This document shows positions 12,313-24,717 of a DNA stretch of 64,000 nt, one piece after another. A model generated the notes under the pieces. The model was given only the letters and a program-made list of their open reading frames with translations, was not told the origin of the DNA and ran no database searches. Made by a program: the position numbers and the translations under genes. This DNA is from Siphonodentalium dalli (taxonomy: Eukaryota; Mollusca; Scaphopoda; Gadilida; Siphonodentaliidae): NCBI GenBank assembly GCA_032622095.1, contig CP136061.1, positions 215,854,373 through 215,918,372 on the forward strand. Reading direction: 5' to 3'. Positions within the stretch are counted from its first letter, which is position 1. Every line of letters starts with the position of its first letter.

Positions 12313-13251
12313 GAAGAAGGGGGGTGACACACACATTTGGTATAGAAAAGGTTAAAACTGACAACTTCATGACATGGCCTTGCAGGAGAAGTGACAATAA
12401 CAGCTCAATAAACACAACCAAACAAGTGCGAAATCTGATTTGGGTATTCCTCGTACTAAATGAACTTTAAGAGCATGGACTCACCAGTCGTGAAGAACTA
12501 TATTAACGTCATTGCATGACAAGCAGTTTAAAACACAGGGGACAGATTCTGGTCATAAAAGCGTATAGGTTTGCTTGTATGCACTCAGGGGACCCTGGGC
12601 CGTCAAGAAACCTATCATAAAACTTATTCATGCCAGAAAATTTGATGGAAAAACTATAAGTATAAGGATCGGGGCGAGGAACTGGAATATTAGTAATCCC
12701 TGGAGAATGTGGCTGTGGTTATCTGGGATCATAGCGTGTGTATAGCTGACTCTGATGGACCAGCTCTAATAGCGTATGAATATTTCCAATATATCATAGT
12801 ACAGTATATTAGCATACATAGCGGGCGATGCGTCTCCGAGGGATATGCCTTGGATATCGACAGATATGCGTAGGCCGTAAATTATGGCACTGGTGAATAT
12901 TTCGTTATATAAGCAACTTGCATTTTAAAATTCCAATGTATAATTTGTGGATCAATTTATGTCACATGAAAATATCGATACAGACCATTATTAACTTGGT
13001 TGAATTGATAAAAATTCTACATCATAGCACTATCAGAGAATTAAGGTCACATTCTATTTTCTAATTTTATGAAGTATTAAAATTACAGACACATTTTTCT
13101 GAACCTGATTTCCTCTAAATAAAGATCGTGTTTTCTCTGCCCTTAACTTTTTGTATAGATTCGTGGGTGTAAAATAATAATTTTGTGTCAGGGAAACCAT
13201 TTAAATGCAGGGATTGAATTTTTCTGTTGAATTATTTTTCTATGAATCGCA

Positions 13252-13274
13252 GGGGGAGGGGGGGGGGGGGGGGG
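13252..13274 (+). repeat. Poly-G tract
   Basis: Twenty-three bases, all G except one A at 13257, followed by TCTGGAAAAAAATTGCAC. An inverted relative lies at 14700-14790. Confidence 0.9.
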
Positions 13275-13734
13275 TCTGGAAAAAAATTGCACATATAGGG
13301 CCCAAAAAGTTTTTTTCTGACCTCGAGGGACCCACCACCCCATTTTTGCAAAAAAAAAAAAATTTCCTCCAAAATTTAGGGGACCCACCTCCCGTTTCTC
13401 ATGTTTTTATCAAAATTTCAGAGGTTTTTTTTAGCCGTTCTTCAATAACTGTGTTAACTGCCTTACTAATTGGTAAACACATATCAGAAAAACGAAAAAT
13501 ATACTGTATTTCCATGTGTTTCCTGGTGTTTTCAGTATCTAACAACACTATTAATTAAGCATTGTGTAGGTACACTATATGTGACAAATTGCCCTAGACC
13601 CCAGTATAGCCTTAATATATTGAGTGTGTTGTGTCTGACAGAGAACACTGGCCAGTGTAAATAGTGGTAAACAGGTCAGGGGTTCCACAATTATATGTGC
13701 ATGATCAAAGAACTCTTTAGTCTTATCTCGAGCC

Positions 13735-14010
13735 GTCTGTCCGTACAAACATTTTGAATTTTAACTCAAGAGTCAGTTGTCATATTTGATGCCCTATGGC
13801 ATGGTGACGGACCAGAAATGGGGGACGAATATGCATAATATCGCGGGTTGTGACCACCAATGCCTACCAGAGTTATGAGCCCTGTTCGACTTTATGAAAT
13901 TCAGTCCATACAAAGTTTTTGCAATATAAGTTAAGTGTCGGTTGTCAAATTTTGATGTGGTTTGGTATGGTGATAGACCAGAATGAAGAATTGAATGTCA
14001 TTTCTCAATG
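13735..14010 (+). repeat. HTM monomers, decayed
   Basis: GCCGTCTGTCCGTACAAACA followed by two related monomers with GTTGTCAAATTTTGATG-type words and CCAGAGTTATGAGCCC. Confidence 0.6.
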
Positions 14011-14699
14011 CATCTGAATGCATCACATTATTTCAGTTCATCTATTTGTAGTGATAACAGTATACAATTAGTATTTTAGTTTCGTCTTGTTGAGCAGTAA
14101 AGCTCCCAGATGAAGTTCAGAAATTCAATGAGAATAGCGTCACCTTCATTTGGGATTGTCTGAGCAGTAAACAGTAATGTCATTCATCAGAACAAATTCA
14201 GTTTTATTTGGATAATTGTTGCAAATTAACATTACTTGCAATCATTCAAGATGAGAAATAACCAGAAGGAATGAATTTGATTACATGCCAGAACAAGACA
14301 ATATTTCAGACATTAGAAATTTATGAGATACCCTTTTCAATTTCATGTTATGCAACAATCAGGTTAATTATATCTACTAGTAGTCATCATTGAGTATTCA
14401 CCATGTAGTATCCAATTTGTGATAAGAGTTTTTTTGTTTTATTACTTTTATTCAGATAATACAACTGGGTAATATATTAATTTTGTTACTAAATATTTCT
14501 TCCGTTGATCATAAGTTTCCTGAACGTTAATACGGTGGTCCACTATGAAGTGGTCCGGGATACTGTGAAATCCAGAATGTTGCTAAATCTGAGGCTAAAG
14601 AGTCACTTTAGCTGCCTATATAGCCCTATACCAACAAGCATGGTACTAACATGCTTACAAACAACATTACATGGTCAGTACTTGTAAATTGTTTGAAAA

Positions 14700-14790
14700 A
14701 AATTTACAAGCACCATTTTTTCCGCCTCTGGACCACCCACCCACCCCGACCCTATATACGGAATTTTTTTGCAGACCCCCCCCCCCCCCC
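14700..14790 (-). repeat. Inverted relative of 13250-13340 with poly-C
   Basis: Fifteen Cs (14776-14790) preceded by GAATTTTTTTGCAGA, matching the reverse complement of the poly-G segment 1.5 kb upstream. Confidence 0.65.
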
Positions 14791-14862
14791 TGCTTAAACC
14801 TCTCAAAATCATCTTTTGCATCATTTGTTTATATCACACCGGGTCCTATCTGGTACGCATAT

Positions 14863-15000
14863 GCAATCAATGTTGTTTTCAATGCATCTGTCGGCGTATA
14901 GAAGTGTCTGATGCCAAGTTACACACTACTATAAAGTATGTGGTTCTGCATCATACACTTCTATACACCGACAGATACATCGAAAACGACATTGATTGCT
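14863..15000. repeat. Imperfect 138-bp palindrome
   Basis: GCAATCAATGTTGTTTTC pairs with GAAAACGACATTGATTGC, and CTGTCGGCGTATAGAAGTGT with ACACTTCTATACACCGACAG. Confidence 0.85.
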
Positions 15001-15593
15001 TATAATTACGACAATCCGCATATTAGTTGGTGATTAAACTAGTTTTGTTTTTAAGAAACTATATTAAAAACACTAAAATAGTAAAACTACCCAAGTGATA
15101 ATGGACTTCAGCTGCTCTTTTAATGGAAAATGGGAAATGGGTCGAGAATAAATTGGTCGACCGACCGGAAGTTCGAGATGAACACACACAATTTGATTCT
15201 GTTTCTAACTTTCCAACTATACAAAAGCAAGACACTACACCGTAAACTATTAAACTGTACTTACTGGTGAAAATTTCACTTATTTAAATCGATTCTAGAA
15301 CATCTATTGTCATAAAGACAATCAGATTCAATAGCAATTCCGAAGTGGTGTTCCCAAACTTCCCCACCGAATTTGCGGTCTCCGGTGACAACTTGAAAAG
15401 TAAATAATCGCGACAAAGGTGCATTCTATGGTCTCATAACCACTGCCATATCATATTAGTATTGGCACGAAGCTGGATAAATGCTAATACTAATGGTGGA
15501 ATAGTTATGTAAAACATTCCTTTATCCCCAAATAAATTATCGCATTTCATAGTTTCACTGATCTGTCTAATTTGTTAATTTTATTTTCACGGT

Positions 15594-15794
15594 ATGGTAA
15601 ATACGGACGCTTTTATGAAATGGCGTCATGATGTAGGGCGACCGATGGAGCATGTCGCCCAATTTCTTAAAGTATCACGGCGCGTTGTGATGCAGGAAAC
15701 GACATTTCCCTCGGTTGATAGAGGTTGTCGGTACCAAGTTTATCTAAGGGCATTGACCAATCAAATGCAAGCTTTTAAGCAAAAGCGAAAGTAG
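15594..15794 (+). CDS. Unrecognised 66-codon ORF
   Basis: Starts MVNTDAFMKWRHDVGRPM and ends FKQKRK. It is basic and has more CG dinucleotides than its surroundings. No domain recognised and no splice or promoter support. It may be an old element gene or chance. Confidence 0.2.
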   Translation: MVNTDAFMKWRHDVGRPMEHVAQFLKVSRRVVMQETTFPSVDRGCRYQVYLRALTNQMQAFKQKRK

Positions 15795-16039
15795 TTGTAA
15801 TTATAATGTCATAACCTTCAAAATGATGTATCACAAGCCTGTCTGTGGTGCCGATAGACTGAACATTCTGAAATTGGTTCCATCTGCTCTACTTCAAACT
15901 TCATATGGAACTTCGGAGTGACCTCTAAATGGGATCTATATATCTCCGATTTTACTCTTACTATTAGTATTACTGCATCGTTTGGCACTCCCTACAGCCA
16001 AACTTTTTCTTTCATTTGATAAATCCCAAACTGTTTATG

Positions 16040-16500
16040 GATCTTCTGGGTAACCTTTATGCGTGAAACTGATAAGTTAGTACTGAGACGTTATGCCAAC
16101 CTGGGAATGTAGCATTCAACTAACATGGCCGAAAATGTCAAAGAAATCGACCATACCACTCCATAGAAAACATCGTCTGAACTGCGCTCAATTGTAAATA
16201 TTTACTATTCACTTCGGGTTGCAACTATCGACGATAAACACACACAAATGATTTCGCCATCGAGTGTCATTGCATTTAATTAATATATCAGAATGATGGT
16301 TGTCAATTTGGATTAATATTCGTAAAAATAACTACTTTGAGCAAGATTATTTTCCATATCTGTTTGATCACCCGGAGTGTTTCGTATCACTTTAAGCATG
16401 TAAACTGTCTGAGTTCCCTATCGCTCTATTTACTGTAATTTATGGCATGATCCCATTTCCAAGTTGAGCTACAGTGTCATTGATACTTTCATTTTGTTTT
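16040..16500 (+). repeat. Dispersed repeat K, forward copy
   Basis: Shares CGTCTGAACTGCGCTCAATT, ACTATCGACGATAAAC and GTGAAACTGATA words, in inverse order, with 26990-27290. The GAGCTACAGTGTCATTGA end recurs near 31620-31660. Confidence 0.6.
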
Positions 16501-16832
16501 GTTTTGCATTGGATGAGTATAGTCTTTAAATGGAATAGGAATCACATTACTGTATGTCATTTAGACATTTCAGGACCAAACATCTGCAGTTTTAGCACTT
16601 GACACCTGAAAGTTACATTAGTCCCCAGGAAGAAGGTCACACTGAACAGGAAACTAACACCTGAAAGTAACATGGCATTTGGCAGATGTCATTTCAGTAT
16701 AACACTGTAGCTGAGAAGCAACTAATATCAAATGTCTGGGAGTTGACAGACACATGTGAATTTTATGTGTCTGGATCACAGGTGGCCACAAAAGTTTTAT
16801 TTTAACCCATGCTCCATTGCATCAGTGTAATA

Positions 16833-17053
16833 TACAGTAATTATCTAAGTAATCGACTCCTTAACCATGCACAGCAGAATTATGGGTAATTTTTCAAGAT
16901 TTAGTCGGAAATATGGCTTGTTGACATTCATCGGAAAGCTCTCGCCGAGAGCTTTCCGATGAATGGCAACAAGCCATATTTCCGACTAAATCCTGAAAAA
17001 TTACCCATAATTCTGATGTGGTTAAGGAGTCAATTACTTAGAGCATTACTGTA
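16833..17053. mobile_element. Pal-B, full length
   Basis: TA at both edges, both arms present, centre AAAGCTCTCGCCGAGAGCTT. Two small insertions in the left arm. Confidence 0.88.
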
Positions 17054-17094
17054 TACCAGTCAGAAAAGTTCAGAGAATCATTACAGATGGGTTT

Positions 17095-17640
17095 GTTGGG
17101 GTGTCCATCTGTCTGTCCGTCTGTCTGTCGTACCACCCCGAAAAGTTGTCCGTCTGTTTGTTTTCTGGATGATAACTTTAGTAAGTCTGAACTCAATAGA
17201 ATGACATTTGGTATATGGGTTTACTACCAGTTAATTATGGCCCTTTTTGTTGGAATTTGTATTCAATTTTTGTTTCTAGATGATAACTTTAGTACGTCTG
17301 AACAGAATGGAATGAAATTTGTTATGTGAGTTTACTAGCTCAAAATAGATGTTCAGATCGAATTTGGGTGCCAAACACCCACTTTTCACCAGAGTTATGG
17401 CCCTTTGTTAAAATCAACAGGGGCATATTTTGCCACACAATAGCGCTGCTCTTGTTGGCGATTAGCATCCATGAAAAGTTTTCCGGGTTTTCAAACAATT
17501 ATCAACAGAAAGATTTTTGGTATGTGAGTTCACAAGAGGAGTTTCTGAAAGGAGTTCGCAAACTAGGTCCGGCCATTTATTTTTAGAAGAGTTACGCCCC
17601 TTTGATTGTAATTTTTTGGCATTGCAAATTAATTTTTAAA
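17095..17640 (+). repeat. HTM monomers
   Basis: GTCTGTCCGTCTGTCTGTCG, then TGATAACTTTAGTAAGTCTG monomers with CCAGAGTTATGGCCCTTTGT, an AGCGCTGCTCTTGTT end, and a further diverged monomer. Confidence 0.7.
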
Positions 17641-17868
17641 CTCGAATAAAACTAATTAATTAATTAATTAATTGATTTCTTAATATATTTTAGCCTATTT
17701 TGAATTAGTCAGCTCTCTAATAGTTTGATAAAGCTGTCCGCGACTGCTTGTTCCTTTCTGTATTGATTAAGAGATATGAATAATACTTTTGATTAGTGAA
17801 TCCAGTCAACAGGACCTTCTGTCTCTGGTGAATAATTTCTTTTTAGAATTTTGGAACACCTTTCATTT

Positions 17869-18257
17869 AAAGGTACTCAATCTGATCAGACGCTCCTAAT
17901 TTACTATTTCTTTGGTAAAAAATGTTTGATTCGAGTCGAGGAACATACCCATCAAAGCTCAGAGTGATTAGATATCGATTTTTGAAGTTTGCGATTTCTA
18001 TTGTTTGTGGGACAGTTCTTGTCGGTCAAACGGATGGTCGTGCAGATAAAGATGGATAACTCTAAAATCAAGTGGTTATTATTACCACTTGATTTCAGAG
18101 TTATCCATCTTTATCTACAAGACCGTCCATCTGTCCCACAAACAATAGAAATCCCAAACTTCAAATGTGTGGGTTCCTCGACTCGAATCAAATATTTTTT
18201 ACCCCCGAAGCCAAAGAAATAGTAATTTGGGAGCGTCTGATCGGATTGAGTACCTTT
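17869..18257. mobile_element. Pal-D, near-complete 389-bp palindrome
   Basis: AAAGGTACTCAATCTGATCA at the left pairs with CTGATCGGATTGAGTACCTT at the right. The centre is near 18063 (CAAGTGGTTATT-ATTACCACTTG). Arms pair along almost their whole length. Confidence 0.9.
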
Positions 18258-18274
18258 TACTTTTGAAATAATAT

Positions 18275-18492
18275 TTACCCTTCCAACTGGAGCTTCCTAA
18301 AGTTTGCAAAAACCCTGTGCCAATGCAATCTCTTATATATGCGAGTCTCCCTAGGGAGCCTCGCATATATAAGTGAATGCGTTGGCCTAACAATATTTAC
18401 CTTGACCTTGTAAGCCAGTGCATTCCCTTATATATTCAAGGCTCCCTATGGGAGATCGATCTTTAATGCTGCTCTGATCATGAAAGGGTTAA
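18275..18492. mobile_element. Pal-A MITE
   Basis: Left end ACCCTTCCAACTGGAGCTTC, one complete hairpin, the spacer and half of a second hairpin, ending TCATGAAAGGGTTAA. Confidence 0.82.
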
Positions 18493-18759
18493 GTGAAATA
18501 TGTCGATTACAAATGTATTTGCTGTGTTTTTTATGTATTTTGTGAAAAGTGTTTTTTATAATACATGTACTTGTCTTCAAAACAAGTTTCATACAATTTG
18601 TTGACGTTGTTGTTGGAAGTGTTTCCCGGAAGTAATATCGCATCTTTAAACAATCGACTGATAGAGAAATATTCTTTGATAGTTCCTCATTCAATTCTCA
18701 ATGTTTTTTCTGCTTCCGATTAAAATTGATTGATATTCTTACGTTTCGGTCTGTTTCAG

Positions 18760-18832
18760 GTCTGAAGTGGCCGCGAAACAATGCAGATGGACAAGCACAG
18801 GTTGACATGTATGACGCCAGACTCAGAGAGTG
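18760..18832 (+). CDS. CACNA2D3: Alpha-2/delta exon c: VWA_N to VWA linker
   Basis: A 73-base exon between TTTCAG and GTAAGC. It completes Gly, reads LKWPRNNADGQAQVDMYDAR and ends in a split Trp codon (TG|G). It corresponds to the family stretch running from IKW through a D-x-R-xx-W motif just before the VWA core. The residues between LKW and YDAR differ from the vertebrate pattern I remember, so this part is called mainly by phase and flanking anchors. Confidence 0.9.
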
Positions 18833-19284
18833 GTAAGCTTCACTGTTTATATATGTAAATATGTGAGATTGTTCGTGCTACTCTGTCAGGCCTCAAAATA
18901 TGGTGCTGGACATTTGCAGAATGAAGTCACCAGAGGGTGAATTTAGTGATGCTACTCCTCACAGCTGGCTAGTATTATTAAATTCACCCTCTGAGCACCT
19001 CATTCTGCTTAGGCCTCATTTTCTCTGGAAAGTATCTTTATTACAAAATTTACATGTGTTTTAGTTTCTTTAGAAACTTCTTTATTGGCAAACAACAAAA
19101 TGCATAATCAAGGTGCTGACTGCATAATCGAGGTGCCCAATGGGTGCATTTCACCATCTGGGAACTTAAATCTGTGTCTAGCTCTCCCATAACAGATGAG
19201 GCCATCCAGATTGAGGTCCCTAGAGGGTGAATTTGAAGTAACTGAAGTAATTGTGTGTCCTCCAGCCGTTAAGCTGAAATTAGA

Positions 19285-20660
19285 AGATTGAACATCGGTG
19301 GATGTGAAATAGAGCTCACAACTTGTGCGAAAAATCTCGGTATCAACATTGCTAATTTATTATCCATGGACACTCAAGTACAACACATTTCCCATACCAT
19401 ATTAATTGAACTCATGCGTCTTAGTTCGTCCATACGTAATAACTCCTGCGGCAAAATAGGTTGCTTCATGTAATATCATGTTAAGATTGGACTATTGCAA
19501 TGCACTTTTCATGAGAAGTTCCCAGGAACAACTAACTCGTCCAGCTGACTCGTCTGCAACTTTTACAGAACTCAGCCCCGCGGTTTGTAGTGCATGTTCT
19601 GAAATGCACCCATGTTTCTCCAATTTTGAAAAATCAACAATGTTGGCTTCCAGTGCATGTGCAAATATAATTCTGCTATCATTACTTTTATTCCTCTGCT
19701 CGATCGTATATCTTGGACCTTCTTACTTTGTATACACCAGGTCGTGATAATTAACTTACATTCCTAGGACAAACCACTTCTGGCTGTACCCATGGGTAAC
19801 TATAAAAAAATTTAACATTGTATGTTCACACATGCCGCACCAAGTTTTTATACGCCCTTTTTGAAAAAAGGTCGTATTATGTTATCAGTCTGTCCGTCCG
19901 TCTGTCTGTCCGTCCGTTAACATTTTTGGTTTCCGATCGATAACTCCAGTTTGGATTATTTGTTCTGAACCAAAGTTGGTATGTGTATTTCCCAGCTAAA
20001 GATACAGGCCAAGTTCGAATATGGGTTCCGTCCAATTATTTTTACATGAGTTACGGCCCTTTTACGACTTAGAATTTGACCGTCTGTTAACATTTTTTGG
20101 TTTCCGACCGATAACTCCAGTTTGGATTATTTCATCTGAACCAAAGCTGGTATGTGTATTTCCCAGCTAAAACTACAGGCAAAGTTTGAATATAGGTTCT
20201 GTCTAACTATTTTTACATGAGTTATGGCCATTTTTCGACTTAGAATTTGACCACATTTTGGCATTGAAATTAGGGTATATCAGATTTTCTTCAAATGTAA
20301 GCTCAAAGTATTTTCTTATTTTGCGATAGTATAATTCGAAATGGCTAAAGGGCGTATTTTGCCACTCCCTAGCGATGCTCTTGTTGGAACTCCATTCCTC
20401 TGGACATCCTCCATCGTTCGCATTCTCTTGACATCTTCAAACAACGACTAAAAACACACCTCTTCAAGATTTAATTACCTGCCCACAGCTAGCCATAGAT
20501 AATGACATCTCATCATTCTCTGTATCCATATATTTACTTTGTGTGTGATTGCTATCTTCTGATGTTGGTATATAATATGCATATAGAGTCCCATGCCCTT
20601 TGAGCTACTCCAGGGATAAAGCAATATATAAATGCTATATATTATTTTTATTATGACTGT
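19285..20660 (+). pseudogene. Non-LTR retrotransposon RT 3' end, broken
   Basis: Readable pieces: LNIGGCEIEL, KNLGINIANLLSMDTQV, MLRLDYCNALF, then after a shift LTRLQLLQNSAPRFV, and after the 19845-20385 insertion WNSIPLDILHRSHSLDIFKQ and LKTHLFKI then stop. This order (NLGV, LDYCNAL, LQ-QN-AAR, WNSLP, FK-LKTHLF) is that of the Jockey/CR1-type reverse transcriptase C-terminus. A 13-base tandem repeat (CAACTAACTCGTC / CAGCTGACTCGTC) causes the frame change. The 3' end has an AT-rich tail near 20650. Confidence 0.88.
19845..20385 (+). mobile_element. HTM element inserted in the LINE
   Basis: Hairpin ATACGCCCTTTTTGAAAAAA then GGTCGTAT, tract GTCTGTCCGTCCGTCTGTCT, two monomers 171 bp apart (GGTTTCCGAYCGATAACTCC), end AGCGATGCTCTTGTT. 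It interrupts the codon stretch between AAPS and LWNSIP of the LINE. Confidence 0.85.
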
Positions 20661-20938
20661 GCAGGTTAGGGTCATTAATCACCTTCTGGGGACCTCATTC
20701 TGCAAATGTCCAGCACCATATTTGGAGGCCTGTGACACAGTTCATTATGGGTTCATACACGATCTTTAAACATTTCTTTAATAAATTTGATGTTTGGTTT
20801 TTTCCAGGACTCAAAATCCTAGGGTAGAGTCACTGGAAAGTGCTTGAATAATATCCATGGCTCGGATTATCTTGCATGTATGGCCTATTTGTCTGCTAAG
20901 AGCAACAAGATATATTAATGATGTATAATCTGAATTAA

Positions 20939-21311
20939 TGCTCGCAAATTACTATTTCCTTGGCTTCGGGGGTAAAAATATTTGAATCGAGTCGAGGAAC
21001 CCACACATCAAAGCTCAAGAGTGATCAGATATTGAAAATTGTTTGAAATTTTTTTTTTTTCACCACCGATAATTTTAAGTGGCCCAGTAAACAGTCGACG
21101 AGAAGACTTTCTCTGACCAAATTGCAGATGAAGATGGATAACTCTAAAATAAAGTAGCAAATGTTGATAAATAACAGGATTTGAGCAATTTTATACTATA
21201 GTTGACTGGTTAGCATTATTTTTGGACAATTACTCGGCATTTCAAAAAATGTTGTTGTTGTTGTTGGAATCTGATGATATGGAGACCATCGAATCAGATT
21301 GAATACCTTTA
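20939..21311 (+). mobile_element. Pal-D copy, less palindromic
   Basis: TTACTATTTCCTTGGCTTCG, CGAGTCGAGGAACCCACACA and GATTGAATACCTTT edges; internal sequence matches 63231-63691. Confidence 0.78.
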
Positions 21312-23396
21312 AACTTTCCTGTTATAGTTTAATAATTACAGGGGCTCATTGTCTTCAAAGTGCAAAATAATTACTTTTATAAAAGTCTGGAAAACATTAA
21401 AAACTAGAATGCACTCACTGGAGCTGCCTATACTTGCGCCCATCACACATTTGACATGTTTTGTTTTGTCTTACCAACACCACTTTGAACCACGGGTGTT
21501 GGCTCCTCGTTTGCGAGATCGATAAAAACAAATCTAGATATCAAATCTCAGTTCATTCATCGCTGAAATATTTGTGTATACGGACAGACTATTTCAAGTT
21601 GATGTATGAACTAATGATACGTAGGAGTTGTTTGACATATTTATAGAACAATAGAGACATCGTTTACATGAAGGGCGTGAAGATGATTGATTGCCGATGA
21701 TGCTAATATATAGTATATACCAATTGGGTTAAATTACTTGTTTGACTAGAATGATGTCAAGCGTGTATGCCATAGCACTTCAGCGGCAAAAAACGTCAAA
21801 GTAAGTTACAAATACCGACACAAATAAATAAAAGACATGCGACCACGCGAACAGTGTGTCAATGTGAGCATGCCCTTGTAGCGACTGATCTATACAGTCT
21901 TCGGGAACATATCATCAAAATGTCTATTGCATTGAAAATGAGAAAGGTTGTTTTCCCAGTTAATTAATAGGGCATTTAATAATCCGTATGTTTCAACATT
22001 CACATTTTTCAGTGCAAATGTTTCTCAATTGAACCACGGGCTCGACTGTTTGGCCGGACATGATTTATATGTACCATGATCTTTCGAAAATGTTTTGAAC
22101 TTCAAAGAAACTTTCCAGAAATATGTTCGCACCTCACTGTCTCTGCGAAAAAAACTATTCCACACGCATCTTTTAGACATGATCTAAACACATTTCCCGT
22201 GTTTCAAGTTACATAAAATAGGCTTCTAATCAGTAATATTGCCCACTTTTATTTTTCATGCACTATATATATATTTATAATAATAATAGAACACGAAGTT
22301 GTTGGCAGTTAGAATGGTTTAGCCTGCCCGTGCAATACGGGTCTCAGCTGTCTGGACATCGACGCGATCATGTCTGGTGTTTTGCGTGCCCATGTAGCCT
22401 GTGACGTCCTGATGTGCGTCATCGCGTCTTGATCGGTTTCCAGAAAGAAATCATTCAATATTGTTCATTTATGAACGATTTATAACCAAAATAAAACCAG
22501 ATAACAATGCAAATTAAGTATATATGTTGATTTAAGTTACAATTGATGCAACCATTTCATATTATTCCGTGTGCATTCTTTACAGTATGTACTTCCGGTA
22601 TGACGTAACATATTCACGGAAGGACAGACAACAGACAAAGATCCGCACCGAAAACATTACTTGCGTCCAGCATGGACTGGCGCAAGTAATAAATTGCTTT
22701 GTTATTATTTTCATTATTAATAACTCTCAAATAATGACATTTTGCGATTTCGAAAACCATTGTTATGTAAACAATACTGTTACAGTGACATTACCGATCA
22801 AAGTCTGATTAGTCCAAAAAGTTACAAAAGTTTAATCAAAATTTGACAGCAAACATTGGAAAATATTTTGATAATAATATTAAATGAAAGATTTGAACTT
22901 ACTACATTATATATATTTGTTGACATACCACTGAAAACAGTTTTGTTTACTTAATAATTGTTTCAATATGCGAAATTTCATTGTTGGAAAAGTATCAATA
23001 ATGAATATTCCTCGAAGAAAAAAGTTGATCTATTTCTTCATGTCCTTGGTGGTGATGTTTTTACTGACTTAAGTTGCCCCATTAATACATAATTTGCTGT
23101 AGAATGGAGAGTGCGAAGGTGATGACGGAATTCTTGCTGATGAGAAATTTAACTTGATTCCCATTCATTCATTTGAAAGGCTGTTTTAATTGCTAATAAG
23201 TTGTACTAACAGTACATTCATTCAAATGAAATAGAAGGAATCCAGAGTGTAATTCGATCTTCCTGTCTGACATCTGATATTATGATATCGGAAACCTCTA
23301 AAAAATAAAGAACAGTATTTTATCAAACAAACTATTGCAGGGCATTTATTCTGATACCAGGTTTTATGGTGAAAACCTCACATGGTTATTTTCCCT

Positions 23397-24717
23397 GGAA
23401 GGTTAGCTCGACATAAGGTTACTTTGTACTATTGAGTGCCTGGAGCATGGTTAGCATGACAAAAGGTTATATTTTAACTAATGAGTGCGTGGAAGTTAGC
23501 ATGACATAGGGGTATTTTGTACTACTGAGCATGTGGAGCATGGTTAGCATGACAAAAGGTTATATTTTAACTAATGAGTGCGTGGAGGTTAGCATGACAT
23601 AGGGTTACTTTGTACTATTGAGTGCGTTGAGCATGGTTAGCACGACATAAGGTTATATTTTAACTAATGAGTGCGTGGAGGTTAGCATGACATAAGGTTA
23701 TAATTTAACTAATGAGTGCGTGGAGGTTAGCATGACATAAGGTTATATTTTAACTAATGAGTGCGTGGAGGTTAGCATGACATAAGGTTATTTTTTAACT
23801 AATGAGTGCATGGAGGTTAGCATGACATAGAGTTATATTTTAACTAATGAGTGCATGGAGGTTATCATGACATAGGGTTATATATTAACTAATGAGTGCA
23901 TGGAGGTTAGCATGACATAGGGTTATTTTTGTCCCCCGACGTTTCCGTCGGAGGACTATAGAAATGACCCTTGTCCGTCCGTCCGTCCGTCCGAGATTGG
24001 GTACCTTCATGGTGTAATCAACTCCTCCTACAGTTTTAAACGTAGAGATTTGAAACTCTGGGATATTGTTCCTAACATGTTGGTGATTTGCAACATCTAT
24101 ATAGCTAATCAAAAATATAATTTTTTCCATATTTTTGGGGGGTTTTCGACTTAGAAAATTTGGAACATTTTTGCCTTTTGGATGAGATTGGGTACCTTCA
24201 TGGTCTAATCAACTCCTCCTACAGTTTTAAATGTAGAGATTTGAAACTCTGGGATATTGTTCCTAACATGTTGGTGATTTGCAACATCTATATAGCTAAT
24301 ACAAAAATATCATTTTTTTCGCGTTTGCATGCGTTTGTTCATCGGGTTGTTTTGTCCAAGAAATTTTGCGGTGGTTTGCAACATCTATATACTGTATAAC
24401 ATTGTTGCAAATAGTATCCTTCTAACAAATCCAATCATGAAGTTTACCACTCGAGTCGGGGGACATGTGGTCTGCGACCTTTTATTTAACTAATCAGTGC
24501 ATGGAGGTTAGCATGACATAAGGTTATATTTTAACTAATGAGTGCGTGGAGGTTAGCATGACATAGGGTTATATTTTAACTAATGAGTGCATGGAGGTTA
24601 GCATGACATAGGGTTATATTTTAACTAATGAGTGCGTGGAGGTTAGCATGACATAGGGTTATATTTTAACTAATGAGTGCATGGAGGTTAGCATGACATA
24701 AAGTTATATTTTAACTA
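23397..24717 (+). repeat. 45-bp minisatellite array 1
   Basis: Unit: GTTAGCATGACATAAGGTTA then TATTTTAACTAATGAGTGCGTGGAG. Spacing is 45 bases (for example 23681 to 23726). The array is split by an HTM element at 23931-24480. No unique spacers, so not CRISPR. Confidence 0.9.
23931..24480 (+). mobile_element. HTM element inside minisatellite array 1
   Basis: Hairpin GTCCCCCGACG-TTTC-CGTCGGAGGAC, then five GTCC units, then two monomers 191 bp apart (GAGATTGGGTACCTTCATGG), ending GAGTCGGGGGACATGTGG. Array sequence resumes at once on both sides. Confidence 0.87.

Larger units (their letters stand above)
10271..18759 (+). other. Intron b-c
   Basis: 8.5 kb. It contains Pal-A, Pal-B, a hAT transposase fossil, homopolymer G/C tracts, HTM fragments and a full Pal-D. 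11594-13200 and 15010-16830 show mostly unique AT-rich sequence; a 66-codon ORF at 15594 is not recognised. Confidence 0.88.
18887..20732. mobile_element. Pal-C element carrying nested insertions
   Basis: CAGGCCTCAAAATATGGTGC at the left mirrors CAGCACCATATTTGGAGGCC at the right, about 1.8 kb apart. A LINE fragment, itself split by an HTM element, sits inside. Confidence 0.8.

Noticed and set aside
23397-24717. Possible CRISPR array
   Set aside because: Units are contiguous 45-bp repeats with no unique spacers, in an animal intron.
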